From Acanthochlamys bracteata (lineage: Eukaryota; Streptophyta; Magnoliopsida; Pandanales; Velloziaceae): 64,000 nt of DNA. The position numbers and the translations under genes were made by a program. Positions 36,273-50,352 of the stretch are shown here, piece after piece (within the stretch, counting starts at the first letter, position 1; every line of letters starts with the position of its first letter). The notes under the pieces were generated by a model. It saw only the letters and a list, made by a program, of their open reading frames with translations, was not told where the DNA came from and searched no databases. Location: contig CM034134.1 in the NCBI GenBank assembly GCA_019914995.1, positions 7,882,463-7,946,462 of the forward strand, read 5' to 3'.

Positions 36273-39200
36273 TCACCTACCAAACCCACTTGACCTTCTG
36301 GAAATTCCACACTGCAGATCATCCCGATACCGCTCACCAGATTGGGCGACATCATCTATAGAACTGTACATTGGTTTTAAATTCCTAAAGCTTCCATTCC
36401 TTTGAAGATGAGATGAGTTTGACTTTTCTTCATTTCCACTAACTCCATTAAGTTTGGCATCAGCCATCACTTGCAACTGCCTTGGCCTGGAGCCACCAGT
36501 CCTCGACGTATTCTTACTGGTAGAGACAGGCCTTCCAGGAGCATTTGAAGATCCCTTGAGCACTAGAAAATCCTTCGGAATGCTGTCCATATCCATAAAA
36601 CACTTCCTAGACTTTGCGTCATCAATTAGGGACACCCAGTCATCAGACTGCATGAGAGCATTAGCATTTCCTACAACCTGGAAAGAGAAGAAGGTTGTCA
36701 AGATCAGGTGCAAGCTGCTTGAGAGCGCATCTGAAAATCTAACCTGGAATTATGGGAGGCTAGATACTACACAGCATATCAAACTTAAAGAAAATCATCA
36801 AACTGCCACATGTCTACTATGATAGCACTACGAAAAATTAAAAACCGGAACATATTAACAAGAAACATACCCATAATGCCCTTCTTGCACGAGTTAAAGC
36901 AACATTCATACGGCGAATGTCAGCTACAAACCCCACACCATGATTTGAGGCACGGACACATGACATTATCACCACATCCCGCTCCTGGCCCTGGAATGCA
37001 TCTACAGTATTGATATAAATATCCTTCCCTTCTTCAGAACTGAGAACTTCCTCAAATTCACGTTGAAGGCACTTCAACTGGAGCTTGTATGGCGTAATTA
37101 TACCAACGGTGACTTTCTTTCCACCTTTGGATTTCAACAAATTCTGAAGATGTTCATACAATCGTAATGCAAATTGTGCTTCATGAATATTTTGGTATGA
37201 AACAGATCCACCGTGATGAGACTCACAACCATGTGTAATATCAAAAAACACATAGGGCCGTAACAAAGGGTCCTTGTAATATACTTCATCAGCTAAGCTG
37301 ACCACACTTTCGCTGTCTGTCAACCGACCCTGATAGAAGTGTCTGGAAGGGAAGTCCCGAATTTGAGGATGCATCCTGTACTGAACAGATAACAACATTG
37401 TTGGACAGCCAGCTTGTTGAAACCTCTCAAACAAGCTCCTGCTATATTGTAAAGTACCAGCAGCTTTACTAATGACAGTTGCTGGGAGTTGCTGAGGATC
37501 TCCAACCAAGACGCACCTTGCAGCACCGAGGGAGAGAGGAGGGAGGATTGCTACTTCACTAGCCTGTGCAGCCTCATCAATAACGACCATATCAAAACCA
37601 TGAGTCAGGCGGGAGAACAACTTGCGCCCACTACTTGAAACAGTTGTGAAGACGATCTCAGCTTCATTAGCAAAACTAGCTTCTAGACTGGCACGAGCAT
37701 CTTCAAGATTAAGGTTGCTTCCTGCACGGAATTTGGCTTCCAAAATAAGTAGGCGTGAGATCTCCACCAAGACTTTGTCTCTGCCCTCTACCGCAGCAGC
37801 AAGGTTCTTTAGCAGCACATCTCTATTGTAGTCCCGAGCAGTAAGAACATCAGGATCCACACCAACAGATCCTTGGGCTCGACCTACGGCAGCAGCAGCA
37901 CCAAGCTCTCTCTGAAGAATGGCTATTTGTTGAGAGAACTGAGTTTCTCGAGCTTTCAACTGATGTAACCAACCAATTACTTCATCACACCCCTTCAAGA
38001 GGAGCTGCTCAGTTCTTCGTTCGACAGAAACAGCCTGCGCTGCTCGGTTTTGAGTATCAACTCCAACCCGGGCAACGTCAGGTCGATAAACCTTCATTTC
38101 TCCATCAATAAATCCACGTTCAAGAACTCGTGCTAGCAATTCATCTGTTGCAGCATTAGATGGAGCACATACCAGCACTCGTGGTTTGGGGCAGAGTTTT
38201 GGTAAAGTACGGAGAAGATTCTGATCCATACTCTTCAGAACTTCATCAATAGATCCTGTTCCTATGGTGTCAGAATTAGTATCAGCATTCTCTTTGTAGC
38301 TCTCTGGAGCAAGTTTCTTAAGAAGGGCAGTGTAATAATGTTGATACTGCACCAGGTGAATAACATTTAACATTCCCCAAACAGTGTGAGTCTTTCCAGT
38401 CCCTGGAGGGCCCTGGACAAGTGTGAAGGGCCAAGGATCTGACTTTTTAGTTGCTCCGCTGCTTGTCCCTGCAGCAGTATGCATAGCTGCCCATTGTATA
38501 GCAGCAAGTTGTGGACCATTGAAAGTCTTATGAAGATGTTCAACAAAATTTGGAGTGAAACATTCGAGCATTGCAGGAGGCTGTTCCCCATACTTAGGAA
38601 AATGATCTGAACTAGGTTTCAAAATTGCAGTTTGCATCTGTAGCAGCAGAACATACAAAATCCATTAGCAAAAGACTCGCACTTCAAAAAAGATAAAATT
38701 TTAAATAAAAGTGACATGAAAAATTCATACTCAGATATACATATTACAAATACACAAAAGATATGATCCGCCACCTGCACACTAAGACGGCGGAATGCAT
38801 GCAAAGCAACATACTCTCGCTGTATAGTGGCAAGAGATCCAAGCACAGTTAAATACCAAGTACCATGTGCTTGCAACTTCCCAATGATGTGATCCTCACT
38901 GGCCTTACTGAAAATCAAATAGTATCACAGTCATGAAAATAGTCAAAAAGAACAGATTGACGAAATGACACAAAATGCAAAAGGGATATCTCACATTAGC
39001 AAGGCACACATAATAAAATAAAAGAAAACAAGGCATGCAGGACCAGCCAAAAGCAGCCTTTCACACAAAGCTACCTTCAACATATCAACCACAACATGGA
39101 ACGAACAAAAACTTCTGAAAGGAAATCAAATCAATTTGCATGACTGGGTCACAAACATCAATGGTGCTTAGCCTATTGAGGGGGTAAGGGCAATCCCGCC

Positions 39201-42200
39201 ACCACCAAAGTGGTGTGGATCAATCCAGGCAAAGCCGCTTATCTTAAAATCTAGAAAGGGAGGAAAACGAGCAAAAGGTGCAACATTATTGTATCAAATA
39301 TCAGCACATTGCACACGACAAAAATCAATACCAGTACTTAAAATTTCTAGTGACAGCCAAGACTAAAGAATGCTACTCAGAATTTCTAGTGGCAACCAAG
39401 ACTAAAAAAGGTTCCTTACCTATTGTAGTCATATACTTCCCCATTATAAAAATGCAGTATTGCGCCAGATGATTCACGAGTATCAATAGGTATATGGCGT
39501 CTAATCGTACCACCAACCTTTCCAGCAAGCCCATGTTCCGCATCAGATCCATGAAAACCAGAAGTCATGTTTCTCCTACCAGACCTTACTGTGTCCACAA
39601 GTAAACAATCTGTGAGCTATGCATAACATGATCACTAACATGCTAAACAAATGTTTGTGATTTCTTACAAACCTGCACCAGGTCTCAGTGTTGACAGAAT
39701 TGCAACATCTCCCTCTTTAAAGGTCCACTTGCATTCATGAACAGGCAAAAGTATGGCGTCATACCATCCTATTCATAGCCAAAAAATATATATTATTACT
39801 GTAACATACACACATCTGCAATGTAAAGCACAGCTTCACGCTTGCGAAAAAGGCATAAGCTCAAAGTAATTGAAACAACAAAAATGACAAAATACAGAAA
39901 CGTAACAGCGAGTAGTTTTTTTTTGTTGATAGAAATGAAAAGGCACATGTTTTTAATGATGCATGCTTCCACTGACAGAAGAACATGACATGACACTACA
40001 GCATGACACAAACTGGTTTACCAGTCCATACTCTCTGGGAATGTAGAAAAATTACTCAGCCAGCCACTCTAGCAGTAAGTATTGTTCCTTTGCAGAACAT
40101 ATACTTTCAGTGAAGCAAAGGCTAGCTTGACCTGCACAAAAGGGGCATATCATCTTTCCAGCAGGTATTGCAGTAAACTCAAGAAAGTTCACAATTGAAA
40201 CACTTAACATCTCGAAGTTATTTGGACTTTTTAGCCAATCAATTACTCAAGCTCCACATATGCGTGCTCAATAAAAAAGGAATTTAGAAAAAAAATACGT
40301 TAAAACTAGCTGAAAAGGATTCTTGACAGAATGTGAACATCTCACTCTATACAGGAATAGCAGAAAGGGATGCATCCTACAGCTCTTTTGCTGTATACAA
40401 TGTCAATCAACAATCAACTTAGACCATGATCATAAGATGCTGACACCACATGGCCATATTGGGAAATCAAGGTTCTATAGCTTCTTCATAGATCTTAATA
40501 CTAGTAAGAATGCACCAGTTCAAGTGACACTGAAGTGCGACATCACAACCCACTGCTAAAAAGAACATCAACCTATATGATCTTAATGTCTACAAACATG
40601 TGCTAGAAACCAACTTCATTCTGTCCAGCTAATAATGATGATATGAAAATCTCCCACACATCTTTGCAATAAAACAAAGCAAATATCAGAACAAGCATAT
40701 CATTGTAAAAGAATTATCAGTAAAGCTACCTGTTGCATATGCTACCTTAAGGAACAGTAAAAAGACGATCAACTCGCAGGCCAAAATCAAACACTTAGGT
40801 AACTTTGGGCAAATACCCAGAATATAATGATGAACGGTTGTCTTCAGAAAATTTTGCATGCATAATAGTGAAGTCAAATGCATTGCTGTACAAAGTATGC
40901 CTCCAGCAATAGCATACATGAAAGCTGGAAATTGCCATATACAACATCCTTGCAGGCATCTCAAAAAAGGATTTCCAACATCCTAAAAGCTTGAGGAGAG
41001 AAGGTGTCTATTGACCCTACATTTTACTATCAAAATAGTAGAGATGTTCTCACTAACCTTAAAAGTGAAACACAGAATGTCATAATAAGAAGGATTCATG
41101 ACATACGAAATGAGACTGAACCTATAATAGCAGGGGATGGCAAGAAGCTGACAGTTGCGGACAGCATTTTTTCAAGTTCACTCAAACACCAAGCTTCTAA
41201 AGTCCAACATTCATTGCTTTTGCTTACCTCATCCACCACCATAAAATGTCCTCTGACCGTTACGTCCGTCTAAGCATTCGTGTCCTTGCAATTGCAAAGA
41301 CATAACATTGTCACTAGAACGCTTCCAGAACTGCATCCATACACCTTACTGAAGCGAAGAGATTCACACTAAATGCTAGTAGGGTGTAGAGCTGTTTTTG
41401 AACTATATTAGCACACACTGAACTTCAGTAATGCTAAAAAAAATTTGAGGGATATGGCTATTGGGCTAAAGGATCTGGCTATTGGGCTAAAGGCCAAGTC
41501 AGAGAGCAATAAGTACATATCATTCACAAGTACAAACTCTTGAGCGACAGCCTTTTACATGAAAACAATCATTATCACACCTTTTGTGTTGGCACAATAT
41601 TCTCTCAACTCCAGTATGTGCTTACCTCTTACTGTTTAATCATAACCATATTTATTTTTATTTATTTTTTGAGGTAAGGTGGCCTAGATAATATATTTTA
41701 ATTCCAACAACATCAAGTGTCAGAAAAAGAAGTAAATATTCCATAGTTTGAGCTCCTGTATAAGTGTGGTTGGTGAAGAGTCACAAAAAATACCCAAAAT
41801 ATCCAATACTCTTGAAAGGACAAACTCCAGGACAAGAAATTAGGCATAATTTGCAAGTGCTAACAGATAAAATATAAGTTGTTTGCAACTCCTAGAGGAG
41901 CAAAGTTATATACCTCTCTCCCGTCTCTCCACTGTTTTTACACGAACCATTATATGGGCATCTCTTGAAGACGTCTCTGTTAGCTCCTCCCAGGTGCTAA
42001 ACAGTTGGGCTCGACATTCCTCGAAAAGTAAAGGTTCGAAGACTCTAACGTACTCTTCAACAGACCCAAAGCTCCCAGGGACACATTGAAGCTCAGCCTC
42101 TTCTTAAAAATAGTCATATTATGTCATCAAATTTTAGCATTGATATTTTTAATCTATTTTTTTATCTAATAAATAAAAGCAGCAAGCAACATGTCAAGAT

Positions 42201-43998
42201 TCAGATTAGAAAAAAGATTAAGATTCTCGCATAAAGAGAAAGAACACCTAAAGTATTGACATTAACTAGAACCAACGCATTCTTCACAGCGTAAGAAAAG
42301 GGCCTTGAAGAAGTAACGTCAAAAAGATCCATCATTTTATCAGATAATACATTTATGACAGCAACATTGGAACTAGAACTTAACTGACAACAAGTATGAA
42401 GAAAGCTAGCATATCTCAAGGAAATGAACTGATATCTACTGAAGTTGGAGCCTGGTTGATGACAATGTTACCTAAATGATGTTTGGTAGGAAGCTATAGC
42501 AAGCATACTATATGAATTGCTGATATATCTACAAAATTTCACTTATATATATGCATATGTATATGTTTTTTTTTTAACAGAAATTTATTCCTCGACTATA
42601 TGCAACAAGACGAGATTAAAGGATAACCTAACATGTTCAGAAATTGGAAATATTCCAACCTGGATTATGCCAAAACTTATCATTTGTGACTTCACGTAAT
42701 AGCCTTTCAACTGATGTGTCTTGGTACTGCATGCTACTTGAAGTTTGCTTTTTCAGTGCAAGTTGCTTCTTGTTACCAACTTTCACATCATTGTGGTTTT
42801 GATAAGCAGCTGGTGGCTTCTTTGACACAACGACAGGATTCTTGCACTGCGTGGAGGCTGGGTGTTGTTTCCATCCTTGCAGGGAAGCTTGAGATGATGC
42901 TTCAGAAGATGACTCGTTATTGTTCAATCTTTTCAACTGCTGCTGAGATGCTGAATTAGTAGAGCCATTTGGTTCAAACCTTTGGTCACCTGATTCTGCA
43001 TAGATGGGTGCTTCACTAACTGAGCTATCTGACTGCCTTTGATCCTTGGTTATTGCCTCACACAGCTTTTCTGCATAATGATCAACCATAGTTGAACCAG
43101 AACGAGTAGATTCTTTCACAGTACGAGTGACAATTGGAGCTGGAAAAGAATTTTGCCTCCTTGGGGTTGATGTCTTCATAGCACCTGCTTGCTTAGCATC
43201 TTCCACATTGATAAACATTGTCTGTCTTGCTCTTTTCTTACCCAACATTGCTTCCTTATGCTCATCAAGTTTAGGTCTCTTCGAAGGATTGGTAGCAATC
43301 CTCAATGCATGAAGTGCTTTCACACCTTTCACTTCCTTCGTCTTAAAAACATGTGAAGTTTCTGGTGAACCATCTAAAAGGACATCTCCTTTGCTAACAG
43401 ACTCAACCTTAGCACCACCTTCGATACCAGCAACTGCTGAATTATAACCCACCTTACCTCCATTCTCATGGACCCCATGAGAACTGTTCTCAGCTGATTG
43501 GATGGAATACTCATTTTCTGTGGTTTCTTTTTGTTCACCCACATTCCCAAAGCCCACGTCACCATGCTTAGTATTAGAATCCCCAAGTACTCCACAATCA
43601 CTAGTACCCTCAAACTCAGTTAATTCTCCTTCTTCTATCTCAGTGGCTTGAACATCTGGTGCAATGGGCACCTCTACTTTTAATACTCCCCTATGGTCAC
43701 TATCACCCTGCCTTGTCGAAAGAGAAAGCGGAACTTGGTTGGTAACATCAGGTTCCCCTATATTTTTGTCATCAGCTCTTACAAAAGGCTGAAAGCCTGA
43801 ACCTGAAAGTGAATGGGTGAATGCATGGTTATTGGTTATTCCCTGATTACCTTCATGTTTTGGGAAAGAGCTTGATGATGCAGGAAATAGGTTCGTAGGA
43901 TGGGACTTCTGAGGCTGGAAAAACATAAAATTCTTCTCATCTTCATCTTCTGGAGGAAGTTCATTAAGATCAAACGGTAGTCCTCCCGATTTACCCAT
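36273..43998 (-). CDS. SEN1/UPF1-like superfamily 1 RNA/DNA helicase
   Basis: A nuclear ATP-dependent helicase of the Sen1/senataxin type, which resolves R-loops and acts in transcription termination. Coding exons: 43998-42660, 42102-41914, 39768-39673, 39588-39420, 38907-38775, 38637-36871 and 36677-36273. All are phase-consistent, giving 1365 aa, close to the roughly 1300 aa I recall for Arabidopsis At4g30100/At2g19120. The N-terminus (1 to about 445) is disordered and starts with PFDLNELPPEDED, a DLNxxP EAR-type motif. Residues 446-640 are a conserved pre-helicase region (EEYVRVFEPLLFEECRAQL, RRHIPIDTRESSGAILHFY). Helicase motifs: GPPGTGKT (about 718-725), APSNAATDELL, VVIDEAAQASE (DEAAQ about 996-1000), GDPQQLPATV, QYRMHP, DAFQGQERDVVIMS and NVALTRARRALW. 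The catalytic residues are all present. The C-terminal 130 residues are basic and Ser-rich. Large introns carry no other gene. Confidence 0.9.
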
Positions 43999-44009
43999 TT
44001 CACGTGTAG

Positions 44010-45167
44010 ATGCATATAAATGAGATGCACCTCTTCAGGAACTGAATCCTTTCCTGCTTCATCAGAATAAAGATGTCTCAATGTAGCAGTAATGTATAGC
44101 AACTCTAGGGCCTTCAGAAGATCAATAAGTAAAATTCTTAAGATGTTTCAGAATGTCTATGCAGCATAAGGCTGATAATGAGTTACCTTAACTAAATAAA
44201 TAAATTTGAAACTTATAATGGATTATCACAACTACAAGATGAACATTAACAACCAAAATTGAAGCAATATGCAGCCTCCTCTGCATAGCCCTAACATAAC
44301 AAGCAAGGATCAATGTCCTGTTCAACACAATCTTACAATTTACAATCTAGATCACTAAATTAAAAATATCAAGTGACAGATGGCAGTATCAAGATCAATC
44401 TAGACTAATGAATAAAAAGAACTAGGGAACAATTCCACAGGATTAACAACTATAACATATGCTAATCAAACAAATCCAATACCAAAAGTTGTATGCATTA
44501 GATCCCTACAAAGCAATATAGTTCAGAACCACGCAATAATTCCAAGCTGATCAATAAAGCAAAAAAAAAGATAATCATAACTAGAAATTGAGCAAACTAC
44601 GTGCAAGCAGGAGCACTAATCCTTCCTAATTTAACATTGAGGCAATAATCTCTTACTGATTCACTCGTTCTATCTAATCTCCGAGCACAGGAATGTGTCA
44701 ATTTCCAATTCATCTGCTGGGGAATCATAAGCTTGCATGGTGATTCACTCACTCCTAATCTACCATCACGCGGAATGTTCCAATTTTCACACTAACTTTT
44801 CTATCAGAAATCCCAATCGTTATCGATTATGCGAATTCAATTAATCTGACCTCCTTCAAACGCATCTTCACACTTCCACTCTCCACTCCATCAAATTAGC
44901 ACCAAAGAGCATTCAATTTCACAGAAAACCAACGAGTTCCAGATCTCAAGTTCTCCAAATTACTCCAAAGTTTCTCCATAATTCATCCCAACGAGTTCAA
45001 ATCAGCAGCAATCCTCTTCCAATCGACATTCTGAATCACTGTCTAATCTCTTCCTTTCTTTACTAAACAAATTGAATTATTGGTCAACCAAAAGTAATCA
45101 ATCGATCAAGTAGAAATATGAATCAAATCGAATTATTGCAAAAGATTCCTAGTTCCGGGAATCTTAC
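44010..45167 (-). other. Probable leader intron of the SEN1-like gene
   Basis: The donor TTTGAG|GTAAGATTCCC at 45167 follows a short leader exon (about 45290-45168). The acceptor near the start codon at 43998 could not be fixed, because several AG sites precede it. No exon-like coding sequence lies inside. Confidence 0.45.
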
Positions 45168-45318
45168 CTCAAACAAGAAGAAGAAGACATCAAAAATTAG
45201 AATTTTTTGAAAAATTCTTCTGAAAAACTTTCAAAACTTAATTTCTTGTGAGGAGAACGAGTTCGATAAGAAGCTTGTTTACTTCTGGGATAGAAAGCAT
45301 ATCACGAAGGTAAGGGTC

Positions 45319-45328
45319 CTTTATATAG
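45319..45328 (-). promoter_or_regulatory. TATA box of the SEN1-like gene
   Basis: The minus strand reads TTCTATATAAAGGACC (TATATAAA core), about 30 bp before the inferred transcription start at about 45290. Confidence 0.5.
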
Positions 45329-45339
45329 AAAATTTTCCT

Positions 45340-46020
45340 CCGTCATTTTCCCATTAATCCCCTTCCTTTTATTCCTATTAATACTCCACCCCTCACTCTT
45401 GCAAACAATAATCACAAAACTACCCCTTTCATCTAACCGTTAATTAGGACTCGTCTATATTAAACTAAAATTAACCGTTAGATGGATGGAATCAGGTAAA
45501 GGGCACAATAGGAAGTTGGGTGATTGTGGGACCGCAACGAACGTGGTTAACATGCCACCTGTCGGTGAACGGTAATTTACTCACTAAGTTATTTTAATAA
45601 CTTTTTAGGGTTAAGTAAGGGAACGAAACCCTGGACAAACGGGATCCAGTCACAGGCCATTTCACACGCGCGATTTTTCGACTGACACGTTGTAGTGAAG
45701 CGAAATCAAGGAGCAGTTCTGTTGAGTGTACCTCTCACGTGCTAAATGTTGGTGTTGTCTTTGCACGTGTGCATTGGACAAAATATGCTAGAAAATATTA
45801 AACTAAGGGCGAAAATAATTTACGTTAAAGTTTAAAAAAACTGAATTTGATATATGTAGAATTTGAAGCAGTGAAACACTTAGCGGTTGTTTCGATTCAT
45901 CGAAACTCTATTTTTTTGCCAAATTTAAAATTTTAATGAGTTTACATATTTTAATATTATAAAAAATTTTAAAATTATAGTTTGGCGTGAATTTTAATTT
46001 TTGTTTAAGTTCTACTACTT
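45340..46020. other. Intergenic region upstream of the SEN1-like gene
   Basis: Contains CACGTG-type sites (TCACGTGC near 45737 and GCACGTGTG near 45764) and a CCACCTGTCGG stretch. From 45800 it becomes AT-rich. The segment 45880-46020 carries short blocks that recall family B but has no clear termini. Confidence 0.3.
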
Positions 46021-46023
46021 TAT

Positions 46024-46446
46024 TTTATGCTGGAGACATGGACGACATTGAATTGGAAGATGAATTACAATGATTTCGTGTACTGTGATGGAAAGTTGTA
46101 CACCGTTGGTATTGATGGCTCATTAGCATTGGTGGATTTCACAAGAGACCGCAACCTGGAAATTGTCCAGATTGGACCAGGTACAGGTTGCTGTCTTGTT
46201 AATATTCAAGTACGGCACCGTTCTCCCGTCGACCGGAGAGCTGATCAGAATTGACAGGCATGAAGAAGATGCTGACTTTTCGAAATCTACTAAAAATTTT
46301 GATGTGAACGAGCTACGCGGTAGCTCTGACGGTCGATCATTAGTCTGGGGAGACGGTCGAAAGCTTGCGAGATTGTATGTTGTTTCTCGGTGCCAACTCC
46401 TCCATGGCTCTTCCATCAACTGTGAACTGGAACAGTTACAACGGTA
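46024..46446 (+). pseudogene. C-terminal remnant of a DUF295 (F-box-associated) gene with a frameshift
   Basis: Frame 1 (46027-46254) encodes TWTTLNWKMNYNDFVYCDGK, then LYTVGIDGSLALVDF and EIVQIGPG. The matching continuation GELIRIDRHEE and FDVNEL lies in another frame (46163-46447). The switch occurs around 46195-46220. In intact plant DUF295 proteins these strings follow one another (D-G-K-L-Y-A-V-D, then GELLRIDRHEE, then F-DV-EL). The F-box, the domain start and the usual C-terminal SxFL-D motif are missing, so this is a degraded copy. The family call rests on recalled motifs and is fairly firm. Confidence 0.65.
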
Positions 46447-46951
46447 ATATGATTTACTTCAGGACATGTTTATGTATCATTATCTGTTGATTTGGGATTG
46501 CCCGGATGAGCTAAGGTCTTCCCTGAGATTCACACCTATAATGTGGCTTGATGGTCTTGTCTTCTGAGTAGATATCCCATTTCATGCCTTTGTTACTTAG
46601 CTCACTATAGATCAATGATGTCTAAGATCTAAGCTATGTGTAGTAGTTTAGACAGTTTTTGTTTTGATGAACTTGAACAAAGGCATGGATCCTTCACATA
46701 AACAATATAAATCTTTACATTTTTCGTTGAAGACTGAATTTACATACATATTTTTTCTCAGCGGATTCTCAGACAAATGCTGCTAAGCCTCTACGTTAAT
46801 TCACATACACTACATGAGTTCGAGGACCGTTTAAAAAAAGCTAAAGCCTCTCAGAATGTTTCCTTTAAATGTACAGTTTCAAGGAAAACATCCTTTCTGA
46901 CCAAGTCGAATGGAAGGCAAAACGTTGGACCTTGACAAGCACTGCCATCAA
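46447..46951. other. Probable 3' UTR and intergenic DNA between convergent genes
   Basis: Moderate composition and no recognisable coding sequence. It includes the likely 3' UTR of the ERGIC3-like gene. Confidence 0.3.
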
Positions 46952-49814
46952 TCAACTGAATTTACAGATTTCTATCTTCTTTTTTATCGCTCTTTGCCCG
47001 TGGTACACAAATGAATCAACTATCGCAGAAACTGTAAATATACCTGCTGGAAAACAAGCCAACATGCAAGGATATAAACAAAAGGCTGATTACTGTCCTA
47101 ATTTAGCCTCAACTTTTCTATATCTTCAAGCTCATATTTATTAGGATACTTTCAACAAAATGTAGATAGCATACTGGACTAATGCTGGCCAACTACCTAC
47201 AGATGATTAAATACTCATTAAGGATCTTGCCTACAAACAAGGCTGGATCCATTTGGTAGTCTTTGTTGGCCAATTGGTAACAGCTAGACGATCTACTTCT
47301 TTTCTATCTTATTAGGGAACCTGGGAACTATAACAGGATATATCCTTGGTAGTTCCTAAGAAAATAGTTGAAAGACATTTTTGGAGTATAGATCCAAAGT
47401 TTGTATTGCTGTAAGGCCAAAAGGCACAATGTTTTGAGAGAAACATACCCCCAACTATTGCACACACATTGGTTAAGAAGTGCAAGAATGATACAGATCC
47501 CTCTGTGGAAATCACCTACAAAACATTTTTCATCAAAGGTACTCCGTTAGTCAACTAACATCAAACGCTTTCTATGAGTAGAAGAGATCAGGCTATTGTA
47601 TATTTATGCCATATCCCTTAAAATATCCACAGAGGCTTTAGCACATGTAAACACTGAGCAGAACAAAAAGACCCATGGATAGTCAGGAAAACTTTGATAG
47701 TTGTTTTTAAAGATATCACTATTGATGGAAGTGTTATGGACTCCTTTAGAGACCTTTGTGAACAAGGATAGGAACTTACAGAAATAAGATTAGCCTGTAT
47801 AATCATATGTAATCAAGGAGCTTATACAAATGTATCCGATACTTAATAGAAAACTTCTTTTCCACTTCTACTGCAGTTGATGTATAACCTTCACCTATGA
47901 TGGTGTAGAATGAGCACGAGTCAGATAAAAGCAAAACTGAGTATTTTGGGATCTATGAACTGTCCATTTATTCAGCATACAGCATAAGCAAATCCTGAAA
48001 AAATCAAGTGCGAAGTTTATTAACCTCAAAGATGGAATACCCTTTTCTATGACAAAGTTCCACAAGTTGTCACAATCTGAAATGCCGCCTATAGTACTCT
48101 TTCAGCCATACAGGTATGCATATAGATAAATTCATAGCATATATGTCAAAGCATACATTTTACAATTCAGAGCCTTTGTACTTTCTAACAGGATGAGAGA
48201 GAGAGGATCACTAGATCTTCCCAGCAAGTGCACATGCGCAAATCTTTTACGACAAAAGTCCTTTGTCATATCACTGGGCTTATTTCATCCAGTAACGAGA
48301 ATAAAATAAATTAGATAAGAGATATGACAAACATAATGAGATCCATCACAATGGAAAAGCATAAATCTAAAGCATAACAACCAACATATTAGAAGTGTTG
48401 TGCTCAAGTCAATGTTTACCTTAATAGGTGAGAGATCATAAAAGAAGAAAACTCCAGGAATTGAATGAGTTCGACCAACATCATCAGCTTTAAAATGTTC
48501 TGTGACGGAGAACTAACCAAGACAATACAATCTTAGTCAGTAAGTCACAAAGGTAAAGGAAGTAGAAGGCATAAACTTTTCTTGCTTTACCTGATTTGAT
48601 TGAATTGTACGCCCACTTAAGTCTGTGTAAACACTGGGAACAACCTGAAAGAGTTGAAGACATTCCAAAAGTTAAGGAACCAAAAGGCAAATCAAAGAGA
48701 AGAAACAGTAAAATAAATGCACAAACATATGTACGATCTGCCTACAATCAAACCATGAACTAAATTAGAAAATAAGCATTACAAAAGCTCTAACCTTTAT
48801 AAAGTATTGATACATTGCAAATGGTGTCTGTTGCACCCACTGCACACTAGTACAATAATAATTTGTATATAAGTACACTTTACAACAATCATAAGTTTTG
48901 TGATTGAGAAGATAGAGAAGAGGCAAATTACCCATCAAGAGCGTTGACAACACCTGGAAAGTATTCTCCAAAAGCTAATCGATTGATTTTGTGACTAATC
49001 TGACATAACATAAAGAAACAGAATTTATAAAGGAAGGAATATTTCCAAAAGCAAAAGGAAAACAGAAATTTCTGGTAAATCTCCTTGCAAGATGACACTT
49101 AATCAAATAAAATATGATCACTAACAGCAAAAGTACTTACATTGAAGCTCTCTTTCTGAAATGGAAGCAAATCATGAACATGCATGTTTGACTGCTGGAA
49201 ACTTTTTCCCAGGGGCAAAATGGAAATTTCCAGCAACCTTATTCACTTCCAAAAACCCATAGATGTTGCATCCTTCACCATCTTCATCTTTGATTCTTTG
49301 TAGAAAACCCTCTCTTTTGCACTACAGTGGGAATAAATGATATACAATTAACCAACCGCCTTGATCAAATCTTGTCAATCTAGCTTAGAATCTCGCATGC
49401 TTAAGTAATAGACAGTCAAAAACAATTCAACAGTTGATGATTACAAACAAAATATATCAAGATATAGTTGGTGAGATAGCATAGAGAAATAACATTCTAA
49501 ATAAGATTATCCAGGTAATTGTGTAGCTCGGTAAACTAAAACGAGAAGTTCTAACACGTAACTTGGTAGTCTTTATTCACTTCCAAGATCAATTTAACAC
49601 AAAAATAGGGAATAAATTGTTAATCAGTGGTGGTTTAATTTTGACATATATGTGTTTTGTATGCTTTGAGAAGATACATTTTCCACTTTATATTACAAAA
49701 ACTCGATTACTTTACGTATCCACTATTGAAGAAAGTTTTCGATCAAACTTGATAGATGCCATAAGTCTTTCAAGTTTCATGAATCTCAGTATGAATAGCT
49801 GGAAGTTCCAGTTA

Positions 49815-50031
49815 GGACGTATTTGGTTTGAGAGAAGAAACGAAAGTAAATAGGAAGAGAGAAGAAAGAAAGAGAATAAAGGCAATTCTATTTCTCTTCC
49901 TGAAGGAGGTGATTCCAAATGATAAAGAAGAGAACCTTTCTCTCTCCTCCTAATGCTCTCCCTTATCAAACAACACGACATGATAAAAACAATAGTTTTA
50001 CTTTGTCCACCTTCTCATACCAAACATAGCC
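49815..50031. mobile_element. Short inverted-repeat element in ERGIC3-like intron 6
   Basis: The left end GGACGTATTTGGTTTGAGAG matches the reverse complement of the right end (GGCTATGTTTGGTATGAGAA). It is flanked by TTA on the left and TTG on the right, a possible imperfect 3-bp duplication of the PIF/Harbinger type. The interior is purine-rich (GAAGAGAGAAGAAAG) and non-coding. Confidence 0.55.
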
Positions 50032-50352
50032 TTGGGGGTGAATAGATGCTGGTTGCAAAGTCATAGACAACTCAGTTTCAGTTTTTCATCGTTCTGGTCG
50101 GCTACTCAAGTTGGACCCAAATCAGAAAAGTTATCTATATTCACAATGTTCAAATACCACCAGAATGCAACAAGTTAGAATATCAACCATGAGAGCGTGA
50201 GACTATTATACCTGGTCAATCAAATCAGGATTTGAGATTCCCCAACCTTTCTTTCTGTATGCTTCGCGAACTTCTTCACAAGAATTGCAACAATCATCAT
50301 CAGACTGCATTAATGGATCATAATGTAACATGTCAAATATACTGATCCTTAA

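Noticed and set aside
39160-39250. GC-richer segment with a CACCACcaaaGTGGTG hairpin in a helicase intron
   Set aside because: Too short and featureless to call a SINE, tRNA or exon.
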